Assembly: GCF_017873245.1 (NCBI RefSeq)
Contig: NZ_JAGGJY010000012.1
Span: 1-64,000 of the forward strand
DNA from: Clostridium tertium
GTDB lineage: Bacteria > Bacillota > Clostridia > Clostridiales > Clostridiaceae
Direction of reading: 5' to 3'
DNA: 64,000 bases
Shown in pieces: positions 44,071-51,933 of the stretch; position 1 is the stretch's first letter, and every line of letters begins with the position of its first letter. The notes beneath the pieces were generated by a model, which was given only the letters and a program-made list of their open reading frames with translations, was not told the DNA's origin and searched no databases. The translations under genes were made by a program, and so were the position numbers.

Positions 44071-44997
44071 CTAAGCCACCCCCAAAAGTTTTGCAATTAA
44101 TGCCATTCTTACATACATTCCATACTCTGCTTGCTTAAAATAGCAGGCTCTATCATCTCTATCAACTTCTATGGAAATTTCATTTACCCTTGGTAGTGGA
44201 TGCATAACTATCATATCTTTTTTAGCTAACTTCATCTTTTCTACATCTAAAATATAGCTATCTTTAAGCCTTATATATTCCTCTTCATTAAAAAATCTTT
44301 CTTTTTGAATTCTAGTCATATATAAAATATCTAGTTCATCTATTACGTCTTCTAATTTTTCAACTTCTTTAAATTCTATATTATTTTTTATCAATATTTC
44401 TTCTCTTATATAAACTGGTATAGATAATTCCTTTGGTGAAATTAAGATAAATTTAGTTCCTTCATATCGTGACATAGCTTTTATAAGTGAGTGAACTGTT
44501 CTTCCATTTTTTAAGTCTCCACAAATTCCTATTGTATGATTTGTTAAACCATCCTTTAAAGACTCTATTGTTAAAAGATCAGTTAATGTTTGAGTTGGAT
44601 GCTGATGTCCTCCATCTCCTGCATTTATTACAGGAACTTGTGAGTACATACTTGCAAGTTTAGCAGAACCTTCCATTGGATGCCTCATAGCAATTATGTC
44701 AGAATATATAGACACCATAGTTATAGTATCTGCTAAAGTTTCTCCCTTTGCAGTAGAACTTGAATTTGGCTCAGAAAACCCTAGAATTTTACCACCAAGT
44801 CTCATCATTGCAGCTTCAAAGCTAAATCTTGTCCTTGTACTTGGTTCATAAAATAAAGTTGCTAAAATTTTTCCATCACAGATATGAGAATACTCCCTTG
44901 GATTTGCTATTATTTGATGTGCTAATTTAAAAATTTCTTGTAATTCTTCTTTTGAAAAATCCATTGGATCAATCAAATGTTTGCTTTTCATATTCAT
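44071..44997 (-). CDS. pyrB: aspartate carbamoyltransferase catalytic chain
   Basis: A 308-residue enzyme making carbamoyl aspartate. Carbamoyl phosphate loop [16 protein letters not shown] (about 51-66), SSSTAKGET (80s loop), [10 protein letters not shown] and MHPLPRVNE are complete. It is the first gene of the operon. The ATG at 44997 follows AAGGAG by 9 nt, and this ribosome binding site lies at the 3' end of a PyrR-box-like hairpin, so translation may be regulated in addition to the attenuator. Confidence 0.96.
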   Translation of the reverse strand: MNMKSKHLIDPMDFSKEELQEIFKLAHQIIANPREYSHICDGKILATLFYEPSTRTRFSFEAAMMRLGGKILGFSEPNSSSTAKGETLADTITMVSIYSDIIAMRHPMEGSAKLASMYSQVPVINAGDGGHQHPTQTLTDLLTIESLKDGLTNHTIGICGDLKNGRTVHSLIKAMSRYEGTKFILISPKELSIPVYIREEILIKNNIEFKEVEKLEDVIDELDILYMTRIQKERFFNEEEYIRLKDSYILDVEKMKLAKKDMIVMHPLPRVNEISIEVDRDDRACYFKQAEYGMYVRMALIAKLLGVA

Positions 44998-45008
44998 TAT
45001 ACATCACT

Positions 45009-45040
45009 CCTTGTTAACATCTCCGTGTTAAATTTAAAGG
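45009..45040 (-). promoter_or_regulatory. PyrR-box-like hairpin over the pyrB ribosome binding site
   Basis: Minus-strand RNA starting CCTTTAAATTTAACAC, then GGAGATGTTAACAAGG. It keeps the flanks of the upstream PyrR box (CCTTTAAnTTTAA and TTAACAAGG), and TTAACA pairs with TGTTAA around CGGAGA. Its 3' end includes AAGG of the pyrB ribosome binding site. The loop deviates from consensus. Confidence 0.6.
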
Positions 45041-45153
45041 TATATATGTTTTCAATTTTGTTATTTTACTTAAATAAGCTTATTAATCTTTAATTTTATA
45101 AAATAGTAATAATACAGATTATTAATTGAAACATATATTATAATAATTTACAC

Positions 45154-45182
45154 AAAAAAACCTTCCTTATTTCAAGGAAGGT
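45154..45182 (-). terminator. pyr operon attenuator terminator
   Basis: CCTTCCTT / AAGGAAGG with loop GAAAT-like and seven Ts (45160-45154). Its 5' arm CTTCCTTG (45180-45173) is also fully complementary to CAAGGAAG (45230-45223) at the end of the PyrR box, which gives the alternative antiterminator. Confidence 0.85.
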
Positions 45183-45225
45183 ATAATAGGCCCTAAATAA
45201 AAGTCTTTTACTATTACAATCTCTT

Positions 45226-45256
45226 CCTTGTTAATCTCTCTGGATTAAATTAAAGG
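45226..45256 (-). promoter_or_regulatory. PyrR binding loop (anti-antiterminator) of the pyr leader
   Basis: RNA CCTTTAATTTAATCCAGAGA followed by GATTAACAAGG. It matches the PyrR recognition pattern (AATCCAGAGAG..TT in the loop, AAGG closing the stem). UMP/UTP-bound PyrR would stabilise it and let the terminator form. No pyrR gene is in this window. Confidence 0.85.
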
Positions 45257-45270
45257 TCATCTTTTCCAAT

Positions 45271-45299
45271 AGGATAACACTTATATAATATATTGTCAA
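45271..45299 (-). promoter_or_regulatory. pyr operon promoter
   Basis: Perfect TTGACA (45299-45294), 17 bp, TATCCT (45276-45271). The leader to pyrB is about 265 nt. The 486-bp gap 44998-45483 holds this promoter, both PyrR elements, the attenuator and the ymaF upstream hairpin. Confidence 0.7.
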
Positions 45300-45418
45300 G
45301 AAAGTATTAATAAGAACCTCTCTTGTTAGTACTAATTTATATAAAATTATACTTTATATCCATTCTCTAGGAACATAAAAACATATTCTATATGATCATT
45401 TTGCACATTTGCCTTTTA

Positions 45419-45470
45419 AACTAAATATAATATAAATTATATTGAAATAAGGTTTATATTATATTTAGTT
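45419..45470 (+). repeat. 18-bp perfect inverted repeat directly before the YmaF ribosome binding site
   Basis: AACTAAATATAATATAAA (45419-45436) and its complement (45453-45470) with a 16-nt spacer. The AGGAG at 45471 begins on the next base. The left arm contains TATAAT, so it could be a DNA operator over the promoter or an mRNA 5' hairpin. Confidence 0.7.
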
Positions 45471-45483
45471 AGGAGATTTTTAT

Positions 45484-45828
45484 ATGTATCCGAATGATTA
45501 TAGTGCTTTAAGACGTTATCGTAGACAAACACACAATCACGAATTCCTAGGAAGTACTAGATTTACTGAAGAAAGCGATGATAGACATAATCATCGCTTT
45601 GCAGGTATCTCAAGTGAAGCCATACCGTACAATGGATCTCATGTTCATAAAATAAAAACTAGTACAGACTTTTTCGGACATTATCATGATATATGTATTA
45701 TAACAGGTCCTGCTATACCTATAAGTAATGGTAAACACATTCATTTGGCAATTGCTACTACAACATTTGTGCAAGGGCATGTTCACGAGTTTATTTTCAC
45801 AACATTAATCGAAGCCCCTGGACTATAA
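45484..45828 (+). CDS. YmaF family histidine-rich protein
   Basis: 114 residues with repeated His pairs (THNHEF, RHNHRF, SHVHKI, GHYHD, KHIHLA, GHVHEF), the pattern of the YmaF family. The regular spacing, about 18-22 residues, suggests a repeat fold that could bind metal. There is no signal peptide. The family's function is unknown. Monocistronic, with AGGAG 8 nt before the ATG. Confidence 0.88.
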   Translation: MYPNDYSALRRYRRQTHNHEFLGSTRFTEESDDRHNHRFAGISSEAIPYNGSHVHKIKTSTDFFGHYHDICIITGPAIPISNGKHIHLAIATTTFVQGHVHEFIFTTLIEAPGL

Positions 45829-45839
45829 TTTATGCTATT

Positions 45840-45866
45840 GAGCCCGTTTTAAGGGTTCTTTTTTTA
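45840..45866 (+). terminator. terminator of the YmaF gene
   Basis: GAGCCC-GTTTTAA-GGGTTC (one G-U) followed by T7. Confidence 0.8.
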
Positions 45867-46052
45867 TATTTATAATATTAATATTTTGATCTTAAGCTAT
45901 ACTTATTTTCTAAAAAGTTAATTATTAATTTATAGTCATACATTTTATTTAATATTTTCATATCTTTTTGTAACTTTTTTTATACATATATCATACTATT
46001 AACTATGAAGTTAAGTTCCTGAAAAGGTATATATTGGACTATAAAATTCTCC

Positions 46053-46082
46053 AAGGAATAACTATACTATTAGTTATTCCTT
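46053..46082. terminator. hairpin downstream of the small RHH-like gene
   Basis: AAGGAATAACTA / TAGTTATTCCTT, 12-bp perfect stem with a 6-nt loop, 19 bp beyond the stop at 46101. Confidence 0.65.
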
Positions 46083-46100
46083 CTTCCATATATTTGCCTT

Positions 46101-46304
46101 TTATATATTTATATAAATGAACTCATCTATCTCCTTCATAGCTACAGTTCTTAAAAATTCATTTATCGATATATCCTTTAGATCACAATATTTTTTTATT
46201 AATTGTTTTTCTTTACTGTTGAGTCTAAGCTCAACTTTATCATCTAAAATAGAGTCTTCCTTCTTCTTAAAAATAAACTTAATTAAATTTAATATATTAC
46301 CCAT
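46101..46304 (-). CDS. small ribbon-helix-helix-like protein
   Basis: 67 residues. The core VELRLNSKEKQLIKKYCDLK followed by DISINEFLRTVAMKEIDEF has the strand-helix-helix pattern of RHH/DUF1778- or DUF6290-like DNA-binding proteins (antitoxin-type). The N-terminal NLIKFIFKKKED is basic and hydrophobic. No toxin gene is adjacent. GGAGGG is placed before the ATG. It may regulate its own or neighbouring genes, but nothing shows which. Confidence 0.6.
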   Translation of the reverse strand: MGNILNLIKFIFKKKEDSILDDKVELRLNSKEKQLIKKYCDLKDISINEFLRTVAMKEIDEFIYINI

Positions 46305-46453
46305 TATTGCCCTCCATAGATATATATTTAAAATTATCTTACTGAAAAGATAGTTTAAAAACTATTTTAATTCTATAGTAGTTTTAAACGATCTTACATT
46401 ACATATTTATTATATTGGTAACAAAATTATTACAAAATTTTATTATATTTATA

Positions 46454-46510
46454 TATTTTGTCTTTATAAATACTCATTTTGTATATTTAAACATTTATAA
46501 AGACAAAATA
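46454..46510 (+). repeat. 18-bp perfect inverted repeat before the first small secreted protein gene
   Basis: TATTTTGTCTTTATAAAT (46454-46471) and its exact complement (46493-46510), spacer 21 nt, ending 5 bp before the GGGAAAGG ribosome binding site. It has the same layout as the repeat upstream of the YmaF gene but no sequence identity. Confidence 0.7.
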
Positions 46511-46532
46511 ATTGGGAAAGGTGGTTATTTAG

Positions 46533-46850
46533 ATGAAAAAATTTATAGCTATTATTTTTATTTCTTTATTTTTAAACTTTAATATAGTAAAAGCAAATCC
46601 TCAAATTTCCTCAAATATATTAAAGGAAGGTGTTTATAACGTAAATAATATTACTAACACACTTGGCAACGTTCAAAATGTTCAAAATGTCTCAAATTAT
46701 AGTTCTATATATCTAATTCTCTTAGATCAAAATGAAACAGTGTTACAAACAATAAAAATGAAACCACAATCTGAAACATATGTATTAAACAATTTTGGAA
46801 AAAACTATAAATTAATATTAATTGGCGATGGTGAAGCTTTTTTATCTTAA
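46533..46850 (+). CDS. small secreted protein, paralogue 1
   Basis: 105 residues with a signal peptide (about 1-21, KKFIAIIFISLFLNFNIVKA, probable cleavage after Ala). The mature part is about 84 residues and beta-rich, with LKEGVYNVNNITNTLGNVQ at the start, MKPQSETYVL and a final GDGEAFLS. It shares its layout with the next gene. I do not recognise a family. GGAAAGG precedes the ATG. There is no Cys, so it is not a lipoprotein. Confidence 0.7.
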   Translation: MKKFIAIIFISLFLNFNIVKANPQISSNILKEGVYNVNNITNTLGNVQNVQNVSNYSSIYLILLDQNETVLQTIKMKPQSETYVLNNFGKNYKLILIGDGEAFLS

Positions 46851-46947
46851 AGCTAAGATTTAATCATATAAATATTTGCTATTTCGCCTAAAAATACCTA
46901 CATATAATATATATTCAATTAATTAAAATAGAAAGGTAGATGTTAAA

Positions 46948-47271
46948 GTGAAAAAATTTCTTGTCATACTATTAGTTCTTTTATCAGTATCTTACATACC
47001 TACTAATGCTGTTATTCAATTTGCTGAACCTCCTCTTAAAGAAGGAGTATATAGAGTAAATACTTTTACTACCCCATTAAATGAAATAAATTATATCGAA
47101 AATACTTCAAAAACAGATGACGTTTACTTTGTAGTATTTAATGAAAATGATACCTTAATTCAATCAATAAAGCTACCTCCAAACTCTTCTAAACATAAAA
47201 TTTCTCCACTAGATCCAAGCTATAGAATAGTAGTTATCGGAAAAGGTACTATTCTTTTATCAAAAGAATAA
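46948..47271 (+). CDS. small secreted protein, paralogue 2
   Basis: 107 residues starting with GTG at 46948 (AAAGG upstream). Signal peptide about 1-21 (VKKFLVILLVLLSVSYIPTN). The mature part has LKEGVYRVNTFTTPLNEINY, IENTSKTDDVYFVVFNEND, LPPNSSKHKI and the final GKGTILLS, colinear with paralogue 1 over the whole length. Tandem duplication and secretion suggest a surface or extracellular role; nothing more is visible. Confidence 0.68.
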   Translation: MKKFLVILLVLLSVSYIPTNAVIQFAEPPLKEGVYRVNTFTTPLNEINYIENTSKTDDVYFVVFNENDTLIQSIKLPPNSSKHKISPLDPSYRIVVIGKGTILLSKE

Positions 47272-47432
47272 TATAGTTATTTTTTATAACCATACTAAAT
47301 ACTTTTCTATAAATTATTTATAGTGTTTATGAATAACTTATTAAGAATTTGAAGGATAACCAAATATAACATCCAATAGATATGTTATAAATTAAATATC
47401 TAAATCTAAGAATATTCTATTCTAAACAATAT

Positions 47433-47469
47433 AAAATAGAGGATAATTATAATAACTATCCTCTATTTT
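47433..47469. terminator. bidirectional terminator in the 47272-47550 gap
   Basis: AAAATAGAGGATA / TATCCTCTATTTT, 13-bp perfect stem with an 11-nt loop, between convergent genes. Nothing else is seen in this 279-bp gap. Confidence 0.75.
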
Positions 47470-47550
47470 ACTTCAAAAATTTATGCACTTTTATGTCTTT
47501 CAATTTAAACAAACATTTCATAAACCTTTAATATATAAATATGTCAAGGA

Positions 47551-48330
47551 TTAATGCCAATTATTCATCACATTATCCCACATAGTTTTTCCACATTTAG
47601 CTAATGTAACTGTTCCATAAACACTATTAGGTATTCCCATAGATAAAACAGTGAATGTAAAATTCCCCTTTGATAATCTAATTAATTCAGTATCATTTTC
47701 TACTCCATTCTTATCCCCAGTCTTACTTGAAATTTCATATTTCAAATCATCTGGAATATATAGAGCTAACTTATTTTTAATTTGCTGTCTTGTTAAAATA
47801 TCAATTAACATCTGACTATTTTCTTCATTTAAATAGGTTGAATTATATAAATGTCTCCAAATTCTAGCAAGATCTAGTGCACATGTTATATTTTCAACTT
47901 CACTTTTAGTCTTTCTTTCATCAGTTGTTTTTCTATTTAGCACTGTATTTTTCAGGCCCATTTCTTTTATATCTTTATTTATTTTTTCCATTCCAACAAT
48001 ATCAATTATTTTATTTGCTGCTGTATTATCACTTTGTATTAACATAGCAACTAATAACTCAAAAACAGTGTATTCTCTTTCATTAAACTCATGAATTATC
48101 CCTGTACCATAAACTTTATCTTTTCCATCAATTTTTATTTTATCTAGAAAGTCAATTTTTTTATCTTCTACACTTTTAATTAATGATACAGCTATAGGCA
48201 GCTTCATACAACCTGCTGCTACCATTTGAACGTTTTCATTATAACCATAAATGTATCCACTCTTCAAATCCTCAAAGAAAAATCCATATGTCCCAATTCT
48301 TGATTCTAAATATTTCTTTATCTCTTTCAT
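47551..48330 (-). CDS. beta-lactamase-fold protein (class A-like) lacking the catalytic serine
   Basis: A 259-residue protein of the class A beta-lactamase/serine hydrolase fold. SDN (Ser100-Asp101-Asn102 in IQSDNTAANKI) and KTG (Lys202-Thr203-Gly204 in SSKTGDKNG) are intact. The SxxK box reads AAGCMKLP: the nucleophile position is Gly40 (codon GGT), followed by Cys41 and the conserved Lys43. No Glu166 equivalent is obvious and there is no signal peptide. Family members normally open beta-lactams or act as esterases/peptidases; this one is probably a pseudoenzyme or uses another nucleophile. GGAGGG precedes the ATG. Confidence 0.85.
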   Translation of the reverse strand: MKEIKKYLESRIGTYGFFFEDLKSGYIYGYNENVQMVAAGCMKLPIAVSLIKSVEDKKIDFLDKIKIDGKDKVYGTGIIHEFNEREYTVFELLVAMLIQSDNTAANKIIDIVGMEKINKDIKEMGLKNTVLNRKTTDERKTKSEVENITCALDLARIWRHLYNSTYLNEENSQMLIDILTRQQIKNKLALYIPDDLKYEISSKTGDKNGVENDTELIRLSKGNFTFTVLSMGIPNSVYGTVTLAKCGKTMWDNVMNNWH

Positions 48331-48456
48331 AATACCCTCCAGCTTTCTTTACTGTATTCTCTGCCTAATAAAATTATATCATATTGTCAGAAAATTTTGA
48401 AGTATCAAATAAAAGTTTATATAACTTTTATTTAGTTTTTTATTTAAATTTAATAA

Positions 48457-48490
48457 CAAAAATAGTGGTAGAGTAAAATATCTACCACTT
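48457..48490 (-). terminator. terminator of the phosphofructokinase gene
   Basis: AGTGGTAGA / TCTACCACT with an 8-nt loop, then ATTTTTG on the minus strand, 10 bp past the stop. Confidence 0.8.
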
Positions 48491-48499
48491 CGTTTATAA

Positions 48500-49600
48500 T
48501 TAATCAGCAAATGAAATTCCTATTTTTTTTGCAACTTTAACTAATTCTCCATCTGGATCAACTAGTTTTGATTTTTGACCTATAACATTCTCTAAACTAT
48601 CACTAGACATTTTTCCATCTTTAAGACAAACCATATCTCCAAACTTACCTTCATTAATAAGTTCAACAGCTCCAACTCCATATCTTGTTGATAGAATTCT
48701 ATCATATGTTGAAGTTATTCCACCTCTTTGAATATGACCAAGCACTGTGCATCTTATTTCTTTATCTGGTAATAGCTTTTCTAAATCTTCAGCTAATTTA
48801 TTTCCTATTCCACCAAGTCTTATTGGATCTGGACTATCAGCAACTATCTTAGCAACTACTACTTCTCCATCTTTAGGTTTTGCGCCTTCTGCTACTACAA
48901 CTATACTAAATCTTCTCCCTGCAGCTTCTCTTTCTTTTACTTTCTCAGCAATTTTATTTATATCATAAGGCATTTCAGGTAAAAGTATAACATCAGCAGA
49001 TCCTGCAATACCAGATTCTAATGCTATCCAACCTGCTCCTCTACCCATAACTTCACAAATCATTACTCTATGATGTGACTCCGCTGTAGTATGTAGTCTG
49101 TCTAACGCTTCAGTGGCAACATCTATAGCCGTATTAAAACCAAATGTTACATCTGTTGATGCTAAATCATTATCAATTGTTTTTGGAACACCTATTACTT
49201 TAACACCTTTTCTTGCAAAGTCTCTTGCTGATGTTAAAGTTCCATCTCCTCCTATTACAACTAATACATCTACTCCTTCTTTCTTTAAATTGTCTACAGC
49301 TACATCTGATACATCTTTTTTTACCATAACGCCATTTTCTTCTACTAAGTAATCAAATAAGTTGTCCTTGTTTGAGCTATATAATATAGTTCCTCCTCTA
49401 TGAAGAATCCCTGATACGCTATCTAAAGTTAAAGGTACGAAATCATTGTTGTATAATCCCCTGTATCCAAACTTATAACCTATTACTTCCATTCCATAGT
49501 TTATTATAGCTGTTCTTGTTACGGCCCTTATAACTGCATTTAATCCTGGACAATCTCCACCACCTGTTAGTAATGCTATTTTTTTAATTTGTTGTGACAT
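48500..49600 (-). CDS. 6-phosphofructokinase, long (group III-like) type
   Basis: 366 residues against about 320 for canonical PfkA. Motifs are GGGDCPGLNA (13-22), GGDGT at 117-121, PKTIDND at 139-145, MGRGAGW and HIQRGG. Gly120 is the residue that marks ATP as phosphoryl donor (PPi enzymes have Asp), while Lys140 is the residue usual in PPi-dependent enzymes (ATP PfkA has Gly, GTIDND). This mix is known for the group III or mixed-substrate clade, so donor identity should not be assumed. The last enzyme step is fructose 6-phosphate to the 1,6-bisphosphate. Monocistronic. Confidence 0.9.
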   Translation of the reverse strand: MSQQIKKIALLTGGGDCPGLNAVIRAVTRTAIINYGMEVIGYKFGYRGLYNNDFVPLTLDSVSGILHRGGTILYSSNKDNLFDYLVEENGVMVKKDVSDVAVDNLKKEGVDVLVVIGGDGTLTSARDFARKGVKVIGVPKTIDNDLASTDVTFGFNTAIDVATEALDRLHTTAESHHRVMICEVMGRGAGWIALESGIAGSADVILLPEMPYDINKIAEKVKEREAAGRRFSIVVVAEGAKPKDGEVVVAKIVADSPDPIRLGGIGNKLAEDLEKLLPDKEIRCTVLGHIQRGGITSTYDRILSTRYGVGAVELINEGKFGDMVCLKDGKMSSDSLENVIGQKSKLVDPDGELVKVAKKIGISFAD

Positions 49601-49863
49601 TTAAAACTCCCCCTACCCAATTCAGTTACTTTCAAATTGATTATACATTTAAAATTTTCTGTTAATTCTTTTTTTTTGAATATAACAATTTAGCTTCATT
49701 TAATGCACTTGTTTTCAAAGCATTATTGTTAATTCTCTTATTTAATGATAGCATAAAGATAATATACTGAAAAGTAAAATTATCTTTATTTTCAATATTT
49801 TTTATATTTTTGTAATTTTCTCATAATTATTGTTTTAATTTATATGAAATTAACTAAGTTATA

Positions 49864-49892
49864 TTGAAATATAGTATTAAATACTTTATAAT
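49864..49892 (+). promoter_or_regulatory. promoter of the coiled-coil protein gene
   Basis: TTGAAA (49864-49869), 17 bp, TATAAT (49887-49892), 36 bp before the ATG. The 327-bp divergent gap 49601-49927 shows no other clear element. Confidence 0.75.
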
Positions 49893-49927
49893 ATGTTTAT
49901 ATTTATTTTAAAGATAGGGGATTATTT

Positions 49928-50860
49928 ATGAGAAGCTTTAACGAAGAATTTTTAAAACTTGAGGAAGAAAGAACTACTTTAAAAAAACTAAAATCAAAGA
50001 TTTCTACTCTTGATGTAGAAATAAATAAAACTAATGAATCATTAGAAGTACTAAAAAAAATTTTAGCCAAAGAAAAAAAGGATGTAGATAATTTAGAATC
50101 CTTTAGCCTATCATATGTTTACTATAAAATTAAAGGATCAATAGATGAAAAGCTTTCTAAAGAAAAACTTGAATTTTTAGAAGCACAAGCTAGCTACTTA
50201 GAAAAAGAAGACTACTTAAATAGATTAACATCTAATAAAAAACAAATGCTAAAAGATATTAACGATATTGGTGATATTGATTTAAAATATGATGATCTTT
50301 TAAATAATTCGGCTGAATATATTATAAAATTTAATAACGGGAAAAGTGAAAAAGTATTATTAATTTTAAATAAATTAAAAAACACCTCCCTAGAACTTAA
50401 GGAAATACAAGAAGCTTTATTTGAAGGCGATAAACTAATCCCTTATATAGATAAAGCTATATCAAACTTAAATAGTGCTCAAAACTGGGGTATCTATGAT
50501 ATGATGGGTGGAGATTTTATAGCAACAATGGCTAAACGTTCCAAAATGGATGATGCTTCAAAATCAATAAATTCAATAAAAATAATGTTAAATAGATATA
50601 ATGCTGAATTAAAAGATTTAAGTGATGAAATTAATGTTAATTTAAATCTTGATAGTATGTCTGGTATATTTGACTATTTATTTGATAATTTTTTTACAGA
50701 TTATTTTGTACAAGGTAAAATTAATTCTGCTTTAGATTCCACAAAAAACTTAAAAGCTAAAGTAAATAATATACAATCAAGCTTAACAAATAAAGCTCAA
50801 AATTACAAAAAAGAAATTGAAAACCTAAAAAAAGAATTAGAAAATGAACTAAAAAAATAA
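49928..50860 (+). CDS. cytosolic coiled-coil protein, unknown function
   Basis: 310 residues, almost wholly helical. Coiled coils run at about 5-60, 75-115 and 275-310 (heptads rich in Lys, Leu and Glu). The middle holds a conserved-looking motif, SAQNWGIYDMMGGDFIATMA (about 183-202), followed by KRSKMDDASKSINSIK. A similar Trp-Gly...Gly-Gly...Lys-x-x-x-(hydrophobic)-Asp arrangement occurs in uncharacterised Firmicute coiled-coil proteins. There is no membrane segment. Monocistronic behind a good promoter (GGGGA ribosome binding site). Confidence 0.65.
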   Translation: MRSFNEEFLKLEEERTTLKKLKSKISTLDVEINKTNESLEVLKKILAKEKKDVDNLESFSLSYVYYKIKGSIDEKLSKEKLEFLEAQASYLEKEDYLNRLTSNKKQMLKDINDIGDIDLKYDDLLNNSAEYIIKFNNGKSEKVLLILNKLKNTSLELKEIQEALFEGDKLIPYIDKAISNLNSAQNWGIYDMMGGDFIATMAKRSKMDDASKSINSIKIMLNRYNAELKDLSDEINVNLNLDSMSGIFDYLFDNFFTDYFVQGKINSALDSTKNLKAKVNNIQSSLTNKAQNYKKEIENLKKELENELKK

Positions 50861-50886
50861 GAGTACAACTAGGTACTCTTATTTTT
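50851..50886. terminator. bidirectional terminator
   Basis: AAAAAATAAGAGTAC / GTACTCTTATTTTTT, 15-bp stem, overlapping the last codons of the coiled-coil gene and ending uppP on the other strand. Confidence 0.88.
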
Positions 50887-50897
50887 TAAAAATCATT

Positions 50898-51788
50898 TTA
50901 CATAGTTAAAGTTACTATTCCAGCAAGTGATAATGCTAATAAAACTATACCTGCAATAATTCTATATATAGCAAATATTCTCATAGGCTTCTTCTTTAAA
51001 TAGCTTACGAACATATCCATAACTATTATTGATACTATAAAAGCTACAATAAAGCCAATAATTAATGCCACTATATATGTAGAATTCATTATTGAATAAT
51101 CAAATTTAAATAAATCCATAGCTGATGAACCAATCATGGCTGGAACTGCTAAAAAGAAAGAAAACTCTGCTGCTACTGGAGTTGCAAGTCCTGCAATCCA
51201 TCCCCCCATTATTGTTGAAGCACTTCTTGACATTCCTGGCCACATTGATAAAACTTGGAATAATCCAACTTTTAATGATTGCATTGGAGTTAAATCAAAA
51301 ACATCAACTGTTGTAGTTTTTCCTCTTTTTGAAGCCCTATTTCTAAATCTATTTTCTATTATTAGTAATAATATACCACCAACAATAAATCCAACAACTA
51401 CTGCAGAAGGTTTAAACAAACTTTTTATATCATCATATAAAGTTAAACCTACAATTAGAGCTGGAATTGATGCTATTATTACATTTATTCCAAATCTGAA
51501 ACCTGATTGTCCTTTTTTCCCTAATGTAAAGATATAAGTAAAGAAATCAACTACCGCTCCCCAAAGTTTATTCCAATATAATACTACTACCGCTAAAATT
51601 GCTCCAAGTTGTATAACTACCTCAAACATCTTTGCAAATTCTTCTGCACCAACAGCACCCGACCTAAAGCCTATTAGACTTCCTACTAAAATCATATGTC
51701 CTGTTGATGAAACTGGTACAAATTCCGTAAGACCTTCTACTATAGCTATAACTATAGCTTTAAGTATATAGATAAAATCTAAACCCAT
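50898..51788 (-). CDS. uppP: undecaprenyl-diphosphatase UppP (BacA)
   Basis: A 296-residue membrane phosphatase recycling undecaprenyl pyrophosphate for cell-wall synthesis, and a source of bacitracin tolerance. Catalytic motifs are GLTEFVPVSSTGHM (about 19-32, E-rich region) and PGMSRSASTIMGG (about 184-196). Seven to eight membrane segments. Monocistronic. Confidence 0.95.
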   Translation of the reverse strand: MGLDFIYILKAIVIAIVEGLTEFVPVSSTGHMILVGSLIGFRSGAVGAEEFAKMFEVVIQLGAILAVVVLYWNKLWGAVVDFFTYIFTLGKKGQSGFRFGINVIIASIPALIVGLTLYDDIKSLFKPSAVVVGFIVGGILLLIIENRFRNRASKRGKTTTVDVFDLTPMQSLKVGLFQVLSMWPGMSRSASTIMGGWIAGLATPVAAEFSFFLAVPAMIGSSAMDLFKFDYSIMNSTYIVALIIGFIVAFIVSIIVMDMFVSYLKKKPMRIFAIYRIIAGIVLLALSLAGIVTLTM

Positions 51789-51933
51789 TCTTTTTCCTCC
51801 TTTTAAGACCTGTTATAATTACAACAAATCTTATTATACCTTTATAATCTTCTACTGTCTATTGAATATAATCCATTAAATCTTAAGATTATATTAAAGA
51901 AACTTAAAAATAAAATAAAGAAAACTTTATATT

